From: Stenocarpella maydis
Taxonomy: Eukaryota > Ascomycota > Sordariomycetes > Diaporthales > Diaporthaceae
Direction: 5' to 3'
Assembly: GCA_002270565.1 (NCBI GenBank)
Contig: NQMI01000031.1
Coordinates: 1-64,000 of the forward strand
DNA: 64,000 nucleotides
Shown: piece after piece, positions 35,758-45,004 of the stretch
Position numbering within the stretch: position 1 is the first letter of the stretch
Layout of the letters: each line of letters starts with the position of its first letter
The notes under the pieces: generated by a model
Seen by the model: only the letters and a program-made list of their open reading frames with translations
Databases searched by the model: none
What the model was told of the DNA's origin: nothing
Program-made: the position numbers and the translations under genes

Positions 35758-38076
35758 CTATTTGTTGACACTGTCATCCATCACTCTAGGGTCTTTGCCG
35801 TCCTCATCTGACGTCTTCTTCGGGTGGAGAGGCAGCAGCTTCTTCCCAGCCCTCACGAAGCCGAGCTTGCGCTCGCCGCCTTCGTGATGGTCTTCGCTGC
35901 CGTGGCTTCCCTCGCCGCCGTGCTCCCCAGCATGCGGGGTTGTGCCTGAGGCCACCTCTTCCTCGGCCTTCTTTTGCACTGTGGCTGTCTCGCTGGCCTT
36001 ACCGGCCCTGGCCTCCCGGACCGGCGCCGAAGCAGCGTCGAGAAGCTGGGACTCGGACCTTGTTGCGCCGCTGGCCTGCTCGTCAGGATTTGCTGTGCGG
36101 CCCTTGGTCGCCTCGACTTTCTTGTCGCGGTCCGAGAGTTCGTCCCTCGTTGGCGCGTTCCCAGTGTCACCCTTAGGCTTTCCCTGGGCGAGGGATAGCT
36201 TTGCCGAGTCGCTGTCCTTCAGCTCTTGGCCCGTGGCATCGCTACTCTTCACGCCGGTTAGCGACTCGTCATCGCTCACCTGGCCACCCCCAGCGCCGCC
36301 CTGCTTGGCAACGCCGCCCTCGGCGCTCTTCACGAAGCTCGCCTTGCTGACCGACGCACTATCCGTGGTCTCCGCCCTGAGCCCGAGTTTCCGGTCCGCG
36401 GCTGGATCCTCGACCTCCCCGCCCTTCCAGTCTGCCGGGCGCATCTCGGGCACTGGGCTCCCCTCGCCCGGTTCATTCACTGCCGGCAGCGGGTCCTTGG
36501 TGCCAACCACTCTCCAGACGACGCTGATACGGTCTGCTGCCCTAGTCCCCTTTCGGCTCGAGCCCTTGATGCCGTCCATTTTGTCCCAGTCTATCTCGAA
36601 CACGCCCGACTCGTCGGCATGCCCACCCTGCTCTGGGCCGCCGCCTTCGAAGAAGACGTTGAACCAGACGTGCGCCACAGCCGTGACCATTGTCAGGCCC
36701 AACGACGCCGGGGCGCGATTGCGCCGCTCGAGCGAGATATTGATGTCCGAGTTGGAGATTCGGATCGGTGACGTGGGCTTGAAGATGACGGCCATGCCCC
36801 CGGGCTCGTTGGTGTCTGCGAAAGTGGACGCGTGAGCCAGGGACGGCTGGGAAGAGTTTTTGTTGGGGGCGTTCAGACTGGACTCGGATGGAGACGAAGT
36901 TCCCGAGGAGGTGACATAGTCGGCGGGATTGATGGTCTTACTTTTGGAGTTGCGGGCAGGGCTACCGGAAAGCAGCTTGCTGGTTCGTGAGCCGCTCTTA
37001 TACTTGGTCCGTGCCGGCGACGGGTCTTTGCTGTCGTTGTCACTGCTGCCGCTGCCTTTCCTGTCCTTGTCGCCGCCGACAATCTCGTTGTAGTTTGCGT
37101 CTTCGTAGATCTCGTCGGCCTCGCTGGCCGGACTCAAGGCGTCCCCCAGGAGATCCATTACTCCACCTCCGCCTGGGGCATCACCCTGCACTACGTATCG
37201 CTCCTGTTTCTTGAAAGTGTGGAGAACCTTGATCTTTTTGCCCTCATCGACGAAGCCCTCAATGTTAACTTTGACCCCGTGTCGGAGGCCCCAGGCGTGG
37301 ATTTCCAGCACTTCGACCTCCCGGTCGACATATTGCTTACCGCCCCTTGTCCACCGGTCAACATAGCTTACCCACCGGAGCTGGGACGGTATCGACACTC
37401 CGGCGCCGAAGGTCGGTCGCATCCGTCGCTCGGTGAAGCGCGCCAGGGCGTCTTCGGGCTTCCAGCCGCACTCTGATATTAAATATGAGCAGGTCATGCT
37501 GCCCGACCTGCCCTTGCCGGCTTTACAATGCACGACAACGACCCTTTTGCCTCCTCCCTCCTTCCCGCCAGCCTCCTTGCCCTGGTCCTCTCCCTTTCCA
37601 TCATGCTTAGCATCAGCTGACTGCGTGTCCTCCTCATGCAGCCAACTCCTCATACTGGCCATTATCATCGGCACCATCCTGAAAGGCGGCGGGTGATGAT
37701 CAGGCCAGGGGTAGTGTCGTATGCGACCGTAGACTGCCTCATCGGGGTATCCTGTCCCTTCGGCGCGGAACTCCCATATCGCCCAATTATCCGGGTGTTT
37801 GGCGTCGAGGAAGGCAACGAGGCGGTCGAGAGGATTGCGGTAGGCTCGTTGTGGGTATGTCTGACTCGGCCCAGAGCTGGCCGGAAGAGATACACTGTCA
37901 GCCCTTATATAGCTCCTCGTATGATTACAGCAGGGGCAATATATGCTAAGGGACAGGATGATCAAGGTCAGAACTCACGTTACAATGATGTTTTCGGTCA
38001 CGTAGCAAAGGTCCAGTCCCGTCTCGGCGTGTTTGGCTCGAGGTCCTGCAACGATCTGTCGTAACAGGGAGGCCAT
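35758..38076 (-). CDS. TEP1: PTEN/TEP1-like phosphoinositide 3-phosphatase, two exons, 738 aa
   Basis: Exons are 38076-37979 and 37876-35758 (102-bp intron, donor GTGAGT, acceptor CAG). Exon 1 gives MASLLRQIVAGPRAKHAETGLDLCYVTENIIVT, the classic PTEN N-terminus. The catalytic P-loop HCKAGKGRSG lies near 149-158, and the WPD-loop equivalent PWPDHHPPPF near 90. A C2-like half follows (IHAWGLRHGVKVNIEGF, LHTFKKQERYVVQG), interrupted by Ser/Lys-rich low-complexity insertions, and the last 200 residues are disordered and acidic. The enzyme removes the 3-phosphate from PtdIns(3,4,5)P3 at membranes and opposes PI3-kinase signalling. The second P-loop Lys is kept, as in PTEN. It is longer than human PTEN because of the insertions. 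Confidence 0.9.
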
Positions 38077-39211
38077 AGTATATGTGTGTATGGCCTTCGT
38101 ATGTTTCTGAAGCGTGGAATACCCGGTCCGGGGCAGAGTCGGTCCTCCTACAGAAGCGACGATATCCTCTGGTTACACCGGTTAAATGGCTGGAGCGGCT
38201 GGGGGCAAACTGCGTTTTGAGCCAATGAACGAATGTTTGCCTTGATGGCGAGGGAGGTCTGAATCCAGGGAGAGAGATGCTAGGAGGGTCCCGGGGGGGG
38301 GGGGACAGAATCCTATGTTTCGTCTAGGTGCAGGGCCTGCAGGAATGTAAATACGATGCAACAGAGACTCCATGTAGCTGCGGAGGCGAAAGTTTGACCA
38401 TGGAGAGAGAGGCTTTTGGCTGTGTCGCAGCTAATAAGGAGGAGGCAGCCTGGCCGCAGTCGCGAGTGACAAATGATAGCTACGTCATGGCTCAACTGAC
38501 GTCTTGCGACCTTCTGGGCCCCCCTGGCTGCCGATCTTGGGCCTATAATCAGCACCCGGGTCCAGGCCTGGCACCAGGAACTGCGGCTGCTGCACGAACC
38601 AGGCAAACCAGCCCACAACCCTGATGTCTCCGAAACTCCCAAGACATGTTCTAGAACTAAATAACTGCCTTATATAAAGGCCAGGTCTTCCACCATGTCA
38701 CTTACTCAATAATAAATACACGTAAATCTTCGCGATCGATCATGGTATTTTCTAGTGAAGCGTTGCCTCCTGACTGAAAGACCATACTCCGCAAGTCCTA
38801 CCATAATCAAAAAGGCCAGAATAAAGTCTACAGTCAAAGAAAAACACAGAGCAGGCCTCCATCACCCCATGAACTCCCCCGTATGCCCGCTCATGCGCAC
38901 CAGCAGACTCGTGGACCCCCCACCCCCCAATCATCGTTCCATTGTACCCGAACCACATATACTGACTTGACGCTCACATCCTTTCTTCCCATCGTTTGCG
39001 GTGCTGAGCCACTGCCACCCCCTTGCGTCTCCCTTTTCAAATCTGCGCTGATGATGCCGTACTTCCAAGGCGGTGGAGACCAGGTTTGGCTGAGTCTGCC
39101 GAGTCAAAGTCAGACGTTGTGTCATTTGCAGACGCGCATCTTGTGCGTCTGGCCGCCGACCTCTGGATCATGGCACAGGTTGATGAGTTTTAGTTCCGTA
39201 AATGACGCAGT
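38077..39211. other. Intergenic, no gene; 12-base G run
   Basis: The PTEN-like promoter lies at the left. A run of 12 G is at 38293-38304. Frames on either strand carry no recognisable motif and lack splice support. Confidence 0.45.
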
Positions 39212-40439
39212 TTACGACGCCTTCTTGGGCACAGCGGCGCCATTAGCGTACTTGGTGAGATCAGTAGCAGAATGGAAAGCCCTGGCGGCTCCCTTGACAG
39301 CATCCCAAACCTGCCTGGCGGCTGGCGGGGTCCCCTGGGCTCCGACAAGGTTATCGACCCTAGCCTCAAGTCTAGAGAAGGAGCTCTGCACGTGGGTGCT
39401 ATTATTAACGCGCGCCCGCAAGAAGGCAGTATAGATGGCCAGCAGAATCCAACTCCTACGCTGGAACAGGATGGCGGAAAGTAGGAGCCGAGCCCACAGG
39501 GCGATCTCAAGGCCAGAGACAACGGACATAGAGGTGTCATAGTACTCCTTGACGAAGCTGCCAATCGCATCGGCTATGGGGTGGGTGTTGTACTGGGGCT
39601 TCGCGCTGGGGGAGGCACCGGCCGCGGGCGCAGCCTGGGTGGGCGGGATGATGGTCGGGATGACGGTGGAGCGCGTGTAGGTTGCGAAGTGAAAGATGGA
39701 GTAGACGCTGTAGGGCAGCAGGGCGATTGGGTACTGAGGAGCCAGGAGCCAGACGAAAGCCAGGACTGTGAGGAAGAAAAGAGTCAGCCGGAATCCCTAC
39801 GCCTGCAATGGCGTCGCCTTCGGGGGTGGGTTGCGCACGGAAGTATTGGACGTTCTCATCGGCGATCAGAGAGAAGGCGACCTGGGGAGAAAGCTTCATG
39901 CCGGCCTTGGCGCGAGCACGCAGGGTCTTGTATACCACGATACCGTAGGTGACCATGGCGGCGACAAAGGCGAGGCGGTAGGAGAACCGGGCCATGCCGG
40001 TATAGTAGTTCATGCGGATCCATGAGAGCGAGTACCGCAGGACGGAGAGAATCAGCGTAAGATGCCTGTCATGTTCACAGTTAGCCGCCAGGTCAGTTTC
40101 CCGGGCTCGAGTCTCTCTTCTTCCGACTCGAACCGTGCTTTCGAGGCCGTCCCATGTCCCCGCCTGGGCGGAAGCTCTCCAGATTGGAAGGCTGGGGTGG
40201 GAGCAAGGCTCTGTTCTGTGTAAAGGGCAGAGGGGGATGGTCCCGCAAGGTGGTCACATACCCAACAAACCAGGCAACTATTCATGAAGCAAGAAAAAAG
40301 AGAGTCAGCAGGGCACATGCTCGTTCTGGTTTTGCCAGAGCCGTCGGCCTCTTTGCGTGGGCAACATACACTGCAGGGTTTGGGCGACAGCAGCCAGGCG
40401 CTGTGGGAGAGGCATGCTCGCCGGAGGTGGGGGAGCCAT
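39212..40439 (-). CDS. Tts1/Pom33 (TMEM33 family) ER and nuclear-envelope protein, four exons with a 16-nt microexon, 288 aa
   Basis: Exons are 40439-40370, 40277-40262, 40065-39839 and 39765-39212. The 16-base second exon joins LQ to FAWFVG and then to HLTLILSVLRYSLSWIRMNYY; donors are GTATGT on both sides and the frame closes over all four exons. Hydrophobic segments lie near 24-45, 54-76, 104-135 and 187-222. A region IPTIIPPTQAA..NTHPIADAIGSFVKEYYDTSMSVVSGLEIALW and a C-terminal amphipathic helix complete the protein. The family shapes the tubular ER and helps nuclear-pore distribution during nuclear division. Intron 1 (92 bp) and intron 2 (196 bp) flank the microexon. Confidence 0.88.
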
Positions 40440-41208
40440 CTTGAGGTGGGCTGGGATTGATCAATCACCTCAGTCAAACAATCAGTCTCTGAATAGTGGA
40501 TACTGCAGCTGTAAAGCTCTAAGGGTCGTCAAGGGTAGGCTGGTGGTGGGCGGTGGTCGAGGCTATCGCCAGAGACAATGCGGTTGCTGTTCAGCGCAGG
40601 AACAAAGCAAGCTTGACCGAAGACGTGGTGTGGTGTGGTGTGCGGTGTGGAAGGTGGAAGAAAGTCCGTCCTGGGATCCCAAGCTGGGAAACTTGGCTCA
40701 TGACACCAGTGGCTGGCTGGTGACGACGGCCTTGCAGCTGAGCTCTACCCCAAAGCCACCGACACACCACCATCCGTGTGGTCAGTGCGTCACTGCTTGC
40801 AGGGTGGCGGGGTGGTTTTTTTTGGGGGGGGGGGTTATAAGCGAGCCAGGGGTTATGCCTATCAAGTCATAACCCTGAATCTGCATTGGTGAATACAACC
40901 GCCTCTTCAACGCATCCGGGGTAGTCTGGTATATACACTAGCAATAATAGATAAGCACAAAGGTTAATCCAGCTTTCATGGAGACGAACTATGTGTTTTT
41001 AATTTCATAGGGGAATTCACCTTTGGCCTGCAAGACAAGATTGATTGCATGAGTCCATTTAAGTGATGATTAAACCTGAACGCTTGTAAACTAACTATAT
41101 CTCATCACCTGAGGCATGTAGAGCGGTTTTGGCAAATGGCCAGCCATCAATTTGCTATCTGGTCAATTTCTCTAGAGCTATGACGAGTGCCTCTAAACTC
41201 GTCATATA
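40440..41208. other. Intergenic, no gene; T/G homopolymer stretch
   Basis: The Tts1-like promoter and the 3' flank of the esterase gene. A T run followed by 11 G is at 40816-40834. No gene is supported. Confidence 0.45.
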
Positions 41209-42270
41209 TCATGTTCTATCGTTCGATTTGATTCCATGAGCCTCCCTCAATGCGTCAATCGAGTCCAAGTCGTATTGTTTCTTCTGCTTCATAAAGCCCA
41301 TATACATAAACGTATGAGGTGCGCCTATGTAGCGCTTTATCGTGACCTTGTTCCCCCCAGCAACAAGCTTCATGGCATAAGCCTCGCCCTCGTCCCGTAA
41401 AGGATCACACTCCGCTGTCCGTATGAGAGTAGGGCAGAGGCCCCTGAAATCTGGCGCCTTGAGCGGCGCAAACCACCACCCCGGCCACATCTTTCTCAGC
41501 TCCTCTCGCTTCTCCTCGGGCGCGGCAAGACTTCCGAACCACTTTATGCGCGGGAAGGCCAGGACGGGCCCGCGATAGAACTCGTGAAACGAGGCGAACG
41601 GCGAGTCGGTGTAGTACTTGTAGAAAATCGCGTCCGTGGCTGGCGGGACGGTTGCCATGACAAGCTTGAGGGGCACGCCGGCGTCGCGCGCGAGGTGTTG
41701 GAGGATGATGCTGATGTGCCCGCCGGCAGAAACCCCGCCCAGCGAGAGAGAGTCGGCCCTGACGTTGAGCGGGCCCGCCTCCTTCCGAACCCACTGCAGA
41801 GCCGCCCACGCGTCCTGGAAACATTTGCCCCAGGCCGTCTCCGGGCAGTGGCGGTAGTCGACGTCCACGACGGCCACGCCCGCGCCCTCACACATGCTCA
41901 AGCACAGCGTCGACTCCGTGGTCAGGTTCCCGAGAACAAACCCGCCGCCGTGGAAGTTGAGGTGCGCCGGATAAGGGCCGGGCCCGTGCTTGGACTCGTC
42001 CGGGTAATACACGCGGACCGCTATCTTGGCCCCGTCCTCCGACGTCACCTCCCTATCGGCAGTCCTGGGCATGCCCTTTGTGTCGAGTGCGCACGGCGGC
42101 GCAAGCACCCGGGGGTCGGCGCGGACCTCCTCAATGGTGGCCACGTGTGCTGGGTCTGGCAAGCTGTTCATGAGCTTGATCCACTGCGCGACGAAGTCTG
42201 GGTCCAGCTTGGCCAGGACATGTGGCTCGATCGCCTCGGCGGGATCGTACGGCTTGCGAGTTTCTGCCAT
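41209..42270 (-). CDS. HSL-type alpha/beta hydrolase (esterase), 353 aa
   Basis: One exon. I chose the ATG at 42270 (ATCATGG, A at -3); another in frame at 42294 would add eight residues, and the frame stays open further into a CT-rich leader. Hormone-sensitive-lipase features are the oxyanion motif HGGG at 107-110, the nucleophile elbow GVSAG with Ser181, the acid Asp289 in AECDPLRDEG, and His319 in GAPHTF. There is no signal peptide. These enzymes hydrolyse short acyl esters; fungal members often detoxify lactones or act on secondary metabolites. The true substrate is not visible. The gene is followed at some distance by the unrelated Tts1 gene. Confidence 0.85.
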   Translation of the reverse strand: MAETRKPYDPAEAIEPHVLAKLDPDFVAQWIKLMNSLPDPAHVATIEEVRADPRVLAPPCALDTKGMPRTADREVTSEDGAKIAVRVYYPDESKHGPGPYPAHLNFHGGGFVLGNLTTESTLCLSMCEGAGVAVVDVDYRHCPETAWGKCFQDAWAALQWVRKEAGPLNVRADSLSLGGVSAGGHISIILQHLARDAGVPLKLVMATVPPATDAIFYKYYTDSPFASFHEFYRGPVLAFPRIKWFGSLAAPEEKREELRKMWPGWWFAPLKAPDFRGLCPTLIRTAECDPLRDEGEAYAMKLVAGGNKVTIKRYIGAPHTFMYMGFMKQKKQYDLDSIDALREAHGIKSNDRT

Positions 42271-42304
42271 GATTTTCTGATGTGGCTGTTCCATTGAAAT
42301 ATCG

Positions 42305-42331
42305 AAAGAGAGAGAGAGAGAGAAAGAGAGA
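42305..42331 (-). repeat. CT microsatellite in the 5' leader of the esterase gene
   Basis: An AG/CT dinucleotide run with one interruption lies just upstream of the start codon; pyrimidine-rich leaders near transcription starts are common in filamentous fungi. Confidence 0.6.
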
Positions 42332-43563
42332 AACACCTGTGGACGTGAGAGCTGGAGATTTGCTGCGAGGGCCTCGGAGTTGAAGGGTGAATTCTCGTGG
42401 GATTGAGAGGGGGAGGGGCGTCGCAAGTTGGCTGCTCGGCAGCTGGCTTCAACAGACACCGACTCCACACCAGCAATACTATCCCGAGGTCAATAGCCTT
42501 AGCAGTTTCGCACAAAAATGGGGCACAGGCAGGCGAGCACTCTTTATTCGAAAATTCCCGGGGAAAAGAAGCCGAGTTTGCACTGGGCCGGACTCGAGGC
42601 GAGTTCCAAGGTCTCTCGACCAAAGCTGCCCCGGTTTCAGCCACTAGGTTTTGATGTCTACCCCACGTTTGCTGCACAGTACGGCTCGGTCCTTCAAGAA
42701 ACGAGCACAATAGAAATGAAGATATCATAAGCTATCCCAGCATAAGGCCGATGTGTCTAGAGACGCCCTTACCTTGCCTGTTGCACATGTGACCATCACG
42801 GCATTATGAAGCCTCAGTCTTGAAACCAGCTTCCCATACAAACACTGGCGACATTACCCCGATAGCCCTCTCAGAATTGGCCTCATTCAACAAGTATATC
42901 TAGATACTTTAGGAGGTTAATATAACACATATAAAATCCTTAAGGGCTAAAAGAATATAAGTATAGCTTAAGAAAGCACTTAGTATTAAGAATTGTTTTA
43001 GCTTTTATTTAAATGAAATAACAGGTAGAGTAACTAACTAATGAAATTAATAATAATACTATAAACTTAATTTAGGGTAAACTAAGGAAATACTAGTATA
43101 GAAACTATAGTAAGACTACGTTTAATATATAATTATAAAAGAAGGATATAGTTATACTAGAATACTAAATACACGTATGCTCACACCGTGTGAGCATACG
43201 TGTTTGACCGACATGACGAAATAATAGGTATAGCTGCACCGTTCATAAAGGGTTAAGCCGCTTATTCCTTTTGCGAACTGCACCCGAGTAAACAGTTCAG
43301 CATCCTGTCTAGTAAGGCGCGGCTTACTAGCGATTGAAATACAGGTTCTAAGTATAGCCAGCCTATGCCCTCAATAGAACAAGTCCGCATCACCTAACTT
43401 CCCCTACTTTTTCTCCTCCTCCACGACCACCACTCTCGCCGCCGTGCGCACTCTGTCGTCAGTGTTCGAATCATAACAAAACTGTTTATCTCCGGCCGGT
43501 CATGGAATACAAGTATTCCCCGACAATGATTTGGCGGATCATCTCATGATCTCATAAAGCTGT
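42331..43563. other. Intergenic with AT-rich island 42890-43170 and a 33-bp palindrome
   Basis: The esterase promoter lies at the left. The AT-rich island has no coding content and stops abruptly at the palindrome at 43171. No gene is supported to the right of it. Confidence 0.5.
43171..43203. repeat. Near-perfect 33-bp palindrome
   Basis: Two 16-base arms, ACACGTATGCTCACAC and its exact reverse complement, surround a single C at 43187. It lies at the right border of the AT-rich island. Function is unknown; a hairpin, a dimeric protein-binding site or a transposon end are all possible. Confidence 0.85.
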
Positions 43564-44394
43564 TTATTCTTCGACCTTCCTGGAGTGTCTCATAACCCAC
43601 AAGTCCCTCTCAAACTCGGTGACCGAGGTGGTCTCCTCAGCGAGCTCAAAGTCAACAAGAGCAGCCGAGCCATCCCCCCTGACCAAACAGTTCCCACCAT
43701 GTGCGTCCCCGTGAGCCACCCCCCTCGCGTGCATTCGCTGGAGAGCGGAAAGGCAAGCTTCCGTACCATTGTCCTTGCCATGGCCCTTCCTATCCCCCTG
43801 CTGCTCCACGTACTCGGCAACGAAGCCAGTGACACGGCCGCTCTCCGTGACATGTCCTAGGAATGCGGGAGTGACGCCAAGCCCTTCGAGAAGACGGTAG
43901 AATTCGGCCTCGCGGGAGATGGACTCGATATATTCGGGCAGGGCCGCCCGCTTCACGAGGACGGGCTCGGTGCCAAGGTCTGGGTGTCGCATGATCTCGA
44001 GTCGTCCCTCTTGGATTGTCGCGACCCTGATCAAGTGGCTGTATTCGATCACGCGGGGATGCCACGGCTTTTTATCGAGGCTCGGGCGACCGAGAATCTC
44101 GTGTCCGATGACGCTGCCGGAGTCGGTCACTGCGTCGTTCGGGTCGTTTCTTGGTGCATGCAAGATGTTGTGTAGACTACTGCTCGCAACCATACGGACA
44201 AAGACGTGTGTCTGAACTGGTGTGCCGTATTGAAGCGCAACGGATATCACAGCGAGCACCAGGGCGGGTAACACCCACTGCAAATATTTGGAAAGCGGTC
44301 TGGTCGGTGATACCTCACTCCGTTCTGTCCCGCCAGGAGGGGAAACATTGTCATAATACGACTTCCTCGGTGTAGTGCTAGATTGCGAGGACAT
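43564..44394 (-). CDS. Membrane-anchored protein-kinase-like/APH-fold protein, 276 aa
   Basis: A polar N-terminus is followed by one transmembrane helix (37-55). The rest is a compact kinase-like fold: LVKRAAL with Lys148, REAEFY with Glu162, and the catalytic loop HGDAHGGN at 228-235, with Asp230 and Asn235 retained. The metal-binding position reads DFE (248-250) instead of DFG. The glycine-rich loop is poor and the C-lobe short. Such small kinases form an expanded, poorly known fungal family and may phosphorylate small molecules or proteins, or be inactive. Retention of Lys, Glu, HxD and Asn argues for activity. One exon; no introns needed. Confidence 0.7.
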   Translation of the reverse strand: MSSQSSTTPRKSYYDNVSPPGGTERSEVSPTRPLSKYLQWVLPALVLAVISVALQYGTPVQTHVFVRMVASSSLHNILHAPRNDPNDAVTDSGSVIGHEILGRPSLDKKPWHPRVIEYSHLIRVATIQEGRLEIMRHPDLGTEPVLVKRAALPEYIESISREAEFYRLLEGLGVTPAFLGHVTESGRVTGFVAEYVEQQGDRKGHGKDNGTEACLSALQRMHARGVAHGDAHGGNCLVRGDGSAALVDFELAEETTSVTEFERDLWVMRHSRKVEE

Positions 44395-45004
44395 TCTCGG
44401 ACCCTAGTTGGGACTCTCGAAAAATTCGACCCGGCCTGGTTGGCTTTCGTCTGGGCACACATTCCATCAGGTAGTCGTCGTCAAGCCCAAGATTCGGTGC
44501 CGGTCCATGCAGTGGGTGAGGCCCGGATCTCGGCCCAAAGGCTTGTTCGCACAGTTTCAAGCTAACGCCAAGTCCTACCAGAGGACCACCCAACGGTGGG
44601 GCTAGGCCAGGGTCGAGCTGTCTCAGCATGTTCGCTAATGCTCGAGATCCAGAGACTGCAAACCTCCAGATGAAAGGGACCTTACAGGAACCAACCTACG
44701 ATTTCCCGGGCTTAATCTGCGTCCATACGTGGGCGGCCGAGCTAGCAGTGCCCCGAGGCAACCGGGAAGCTTGCATATGGAGACATGGTCAACCTCTACT
44801 CGAATCCTTGCATCATTCCATCAGCTGATCTTGACCCACTGCTTGGAGCTATGAACTTTTTGTCTATGCCGTGAATGTTCCCAGCATCTTCCGGAAGATT
44901 TGCCCATAACGCCCTACAGTGAATGACCAGCAACTCGCTGAGTAAAAACAAGTGAATACTACACAGGCCACACATACGCTAGCCCGAGTGAGTAGGTCGA
45001 AATG
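44395..45004. other. Intergenic, no gene recognised
   Basis: The kinase-like promoter and the 3' flank of the DUG2-like gene. Short frames have no motif. Confidence 0.45.

Noticed and set aside
35942..36835. A 297-codon plus-strand frame opposite the PTEN-like gene
   Set aside because: It is antisense to the low-complexity tail of the phosphatase, is Ser/Pro/Ala-rich by composition, and has no domain.
41584..42297. A 237-codon plus-strand frame opposite the esterase
   Set aside because: It is a shadow of the GC-rich esterase codons; the minus strand carries the full catalytic triad.
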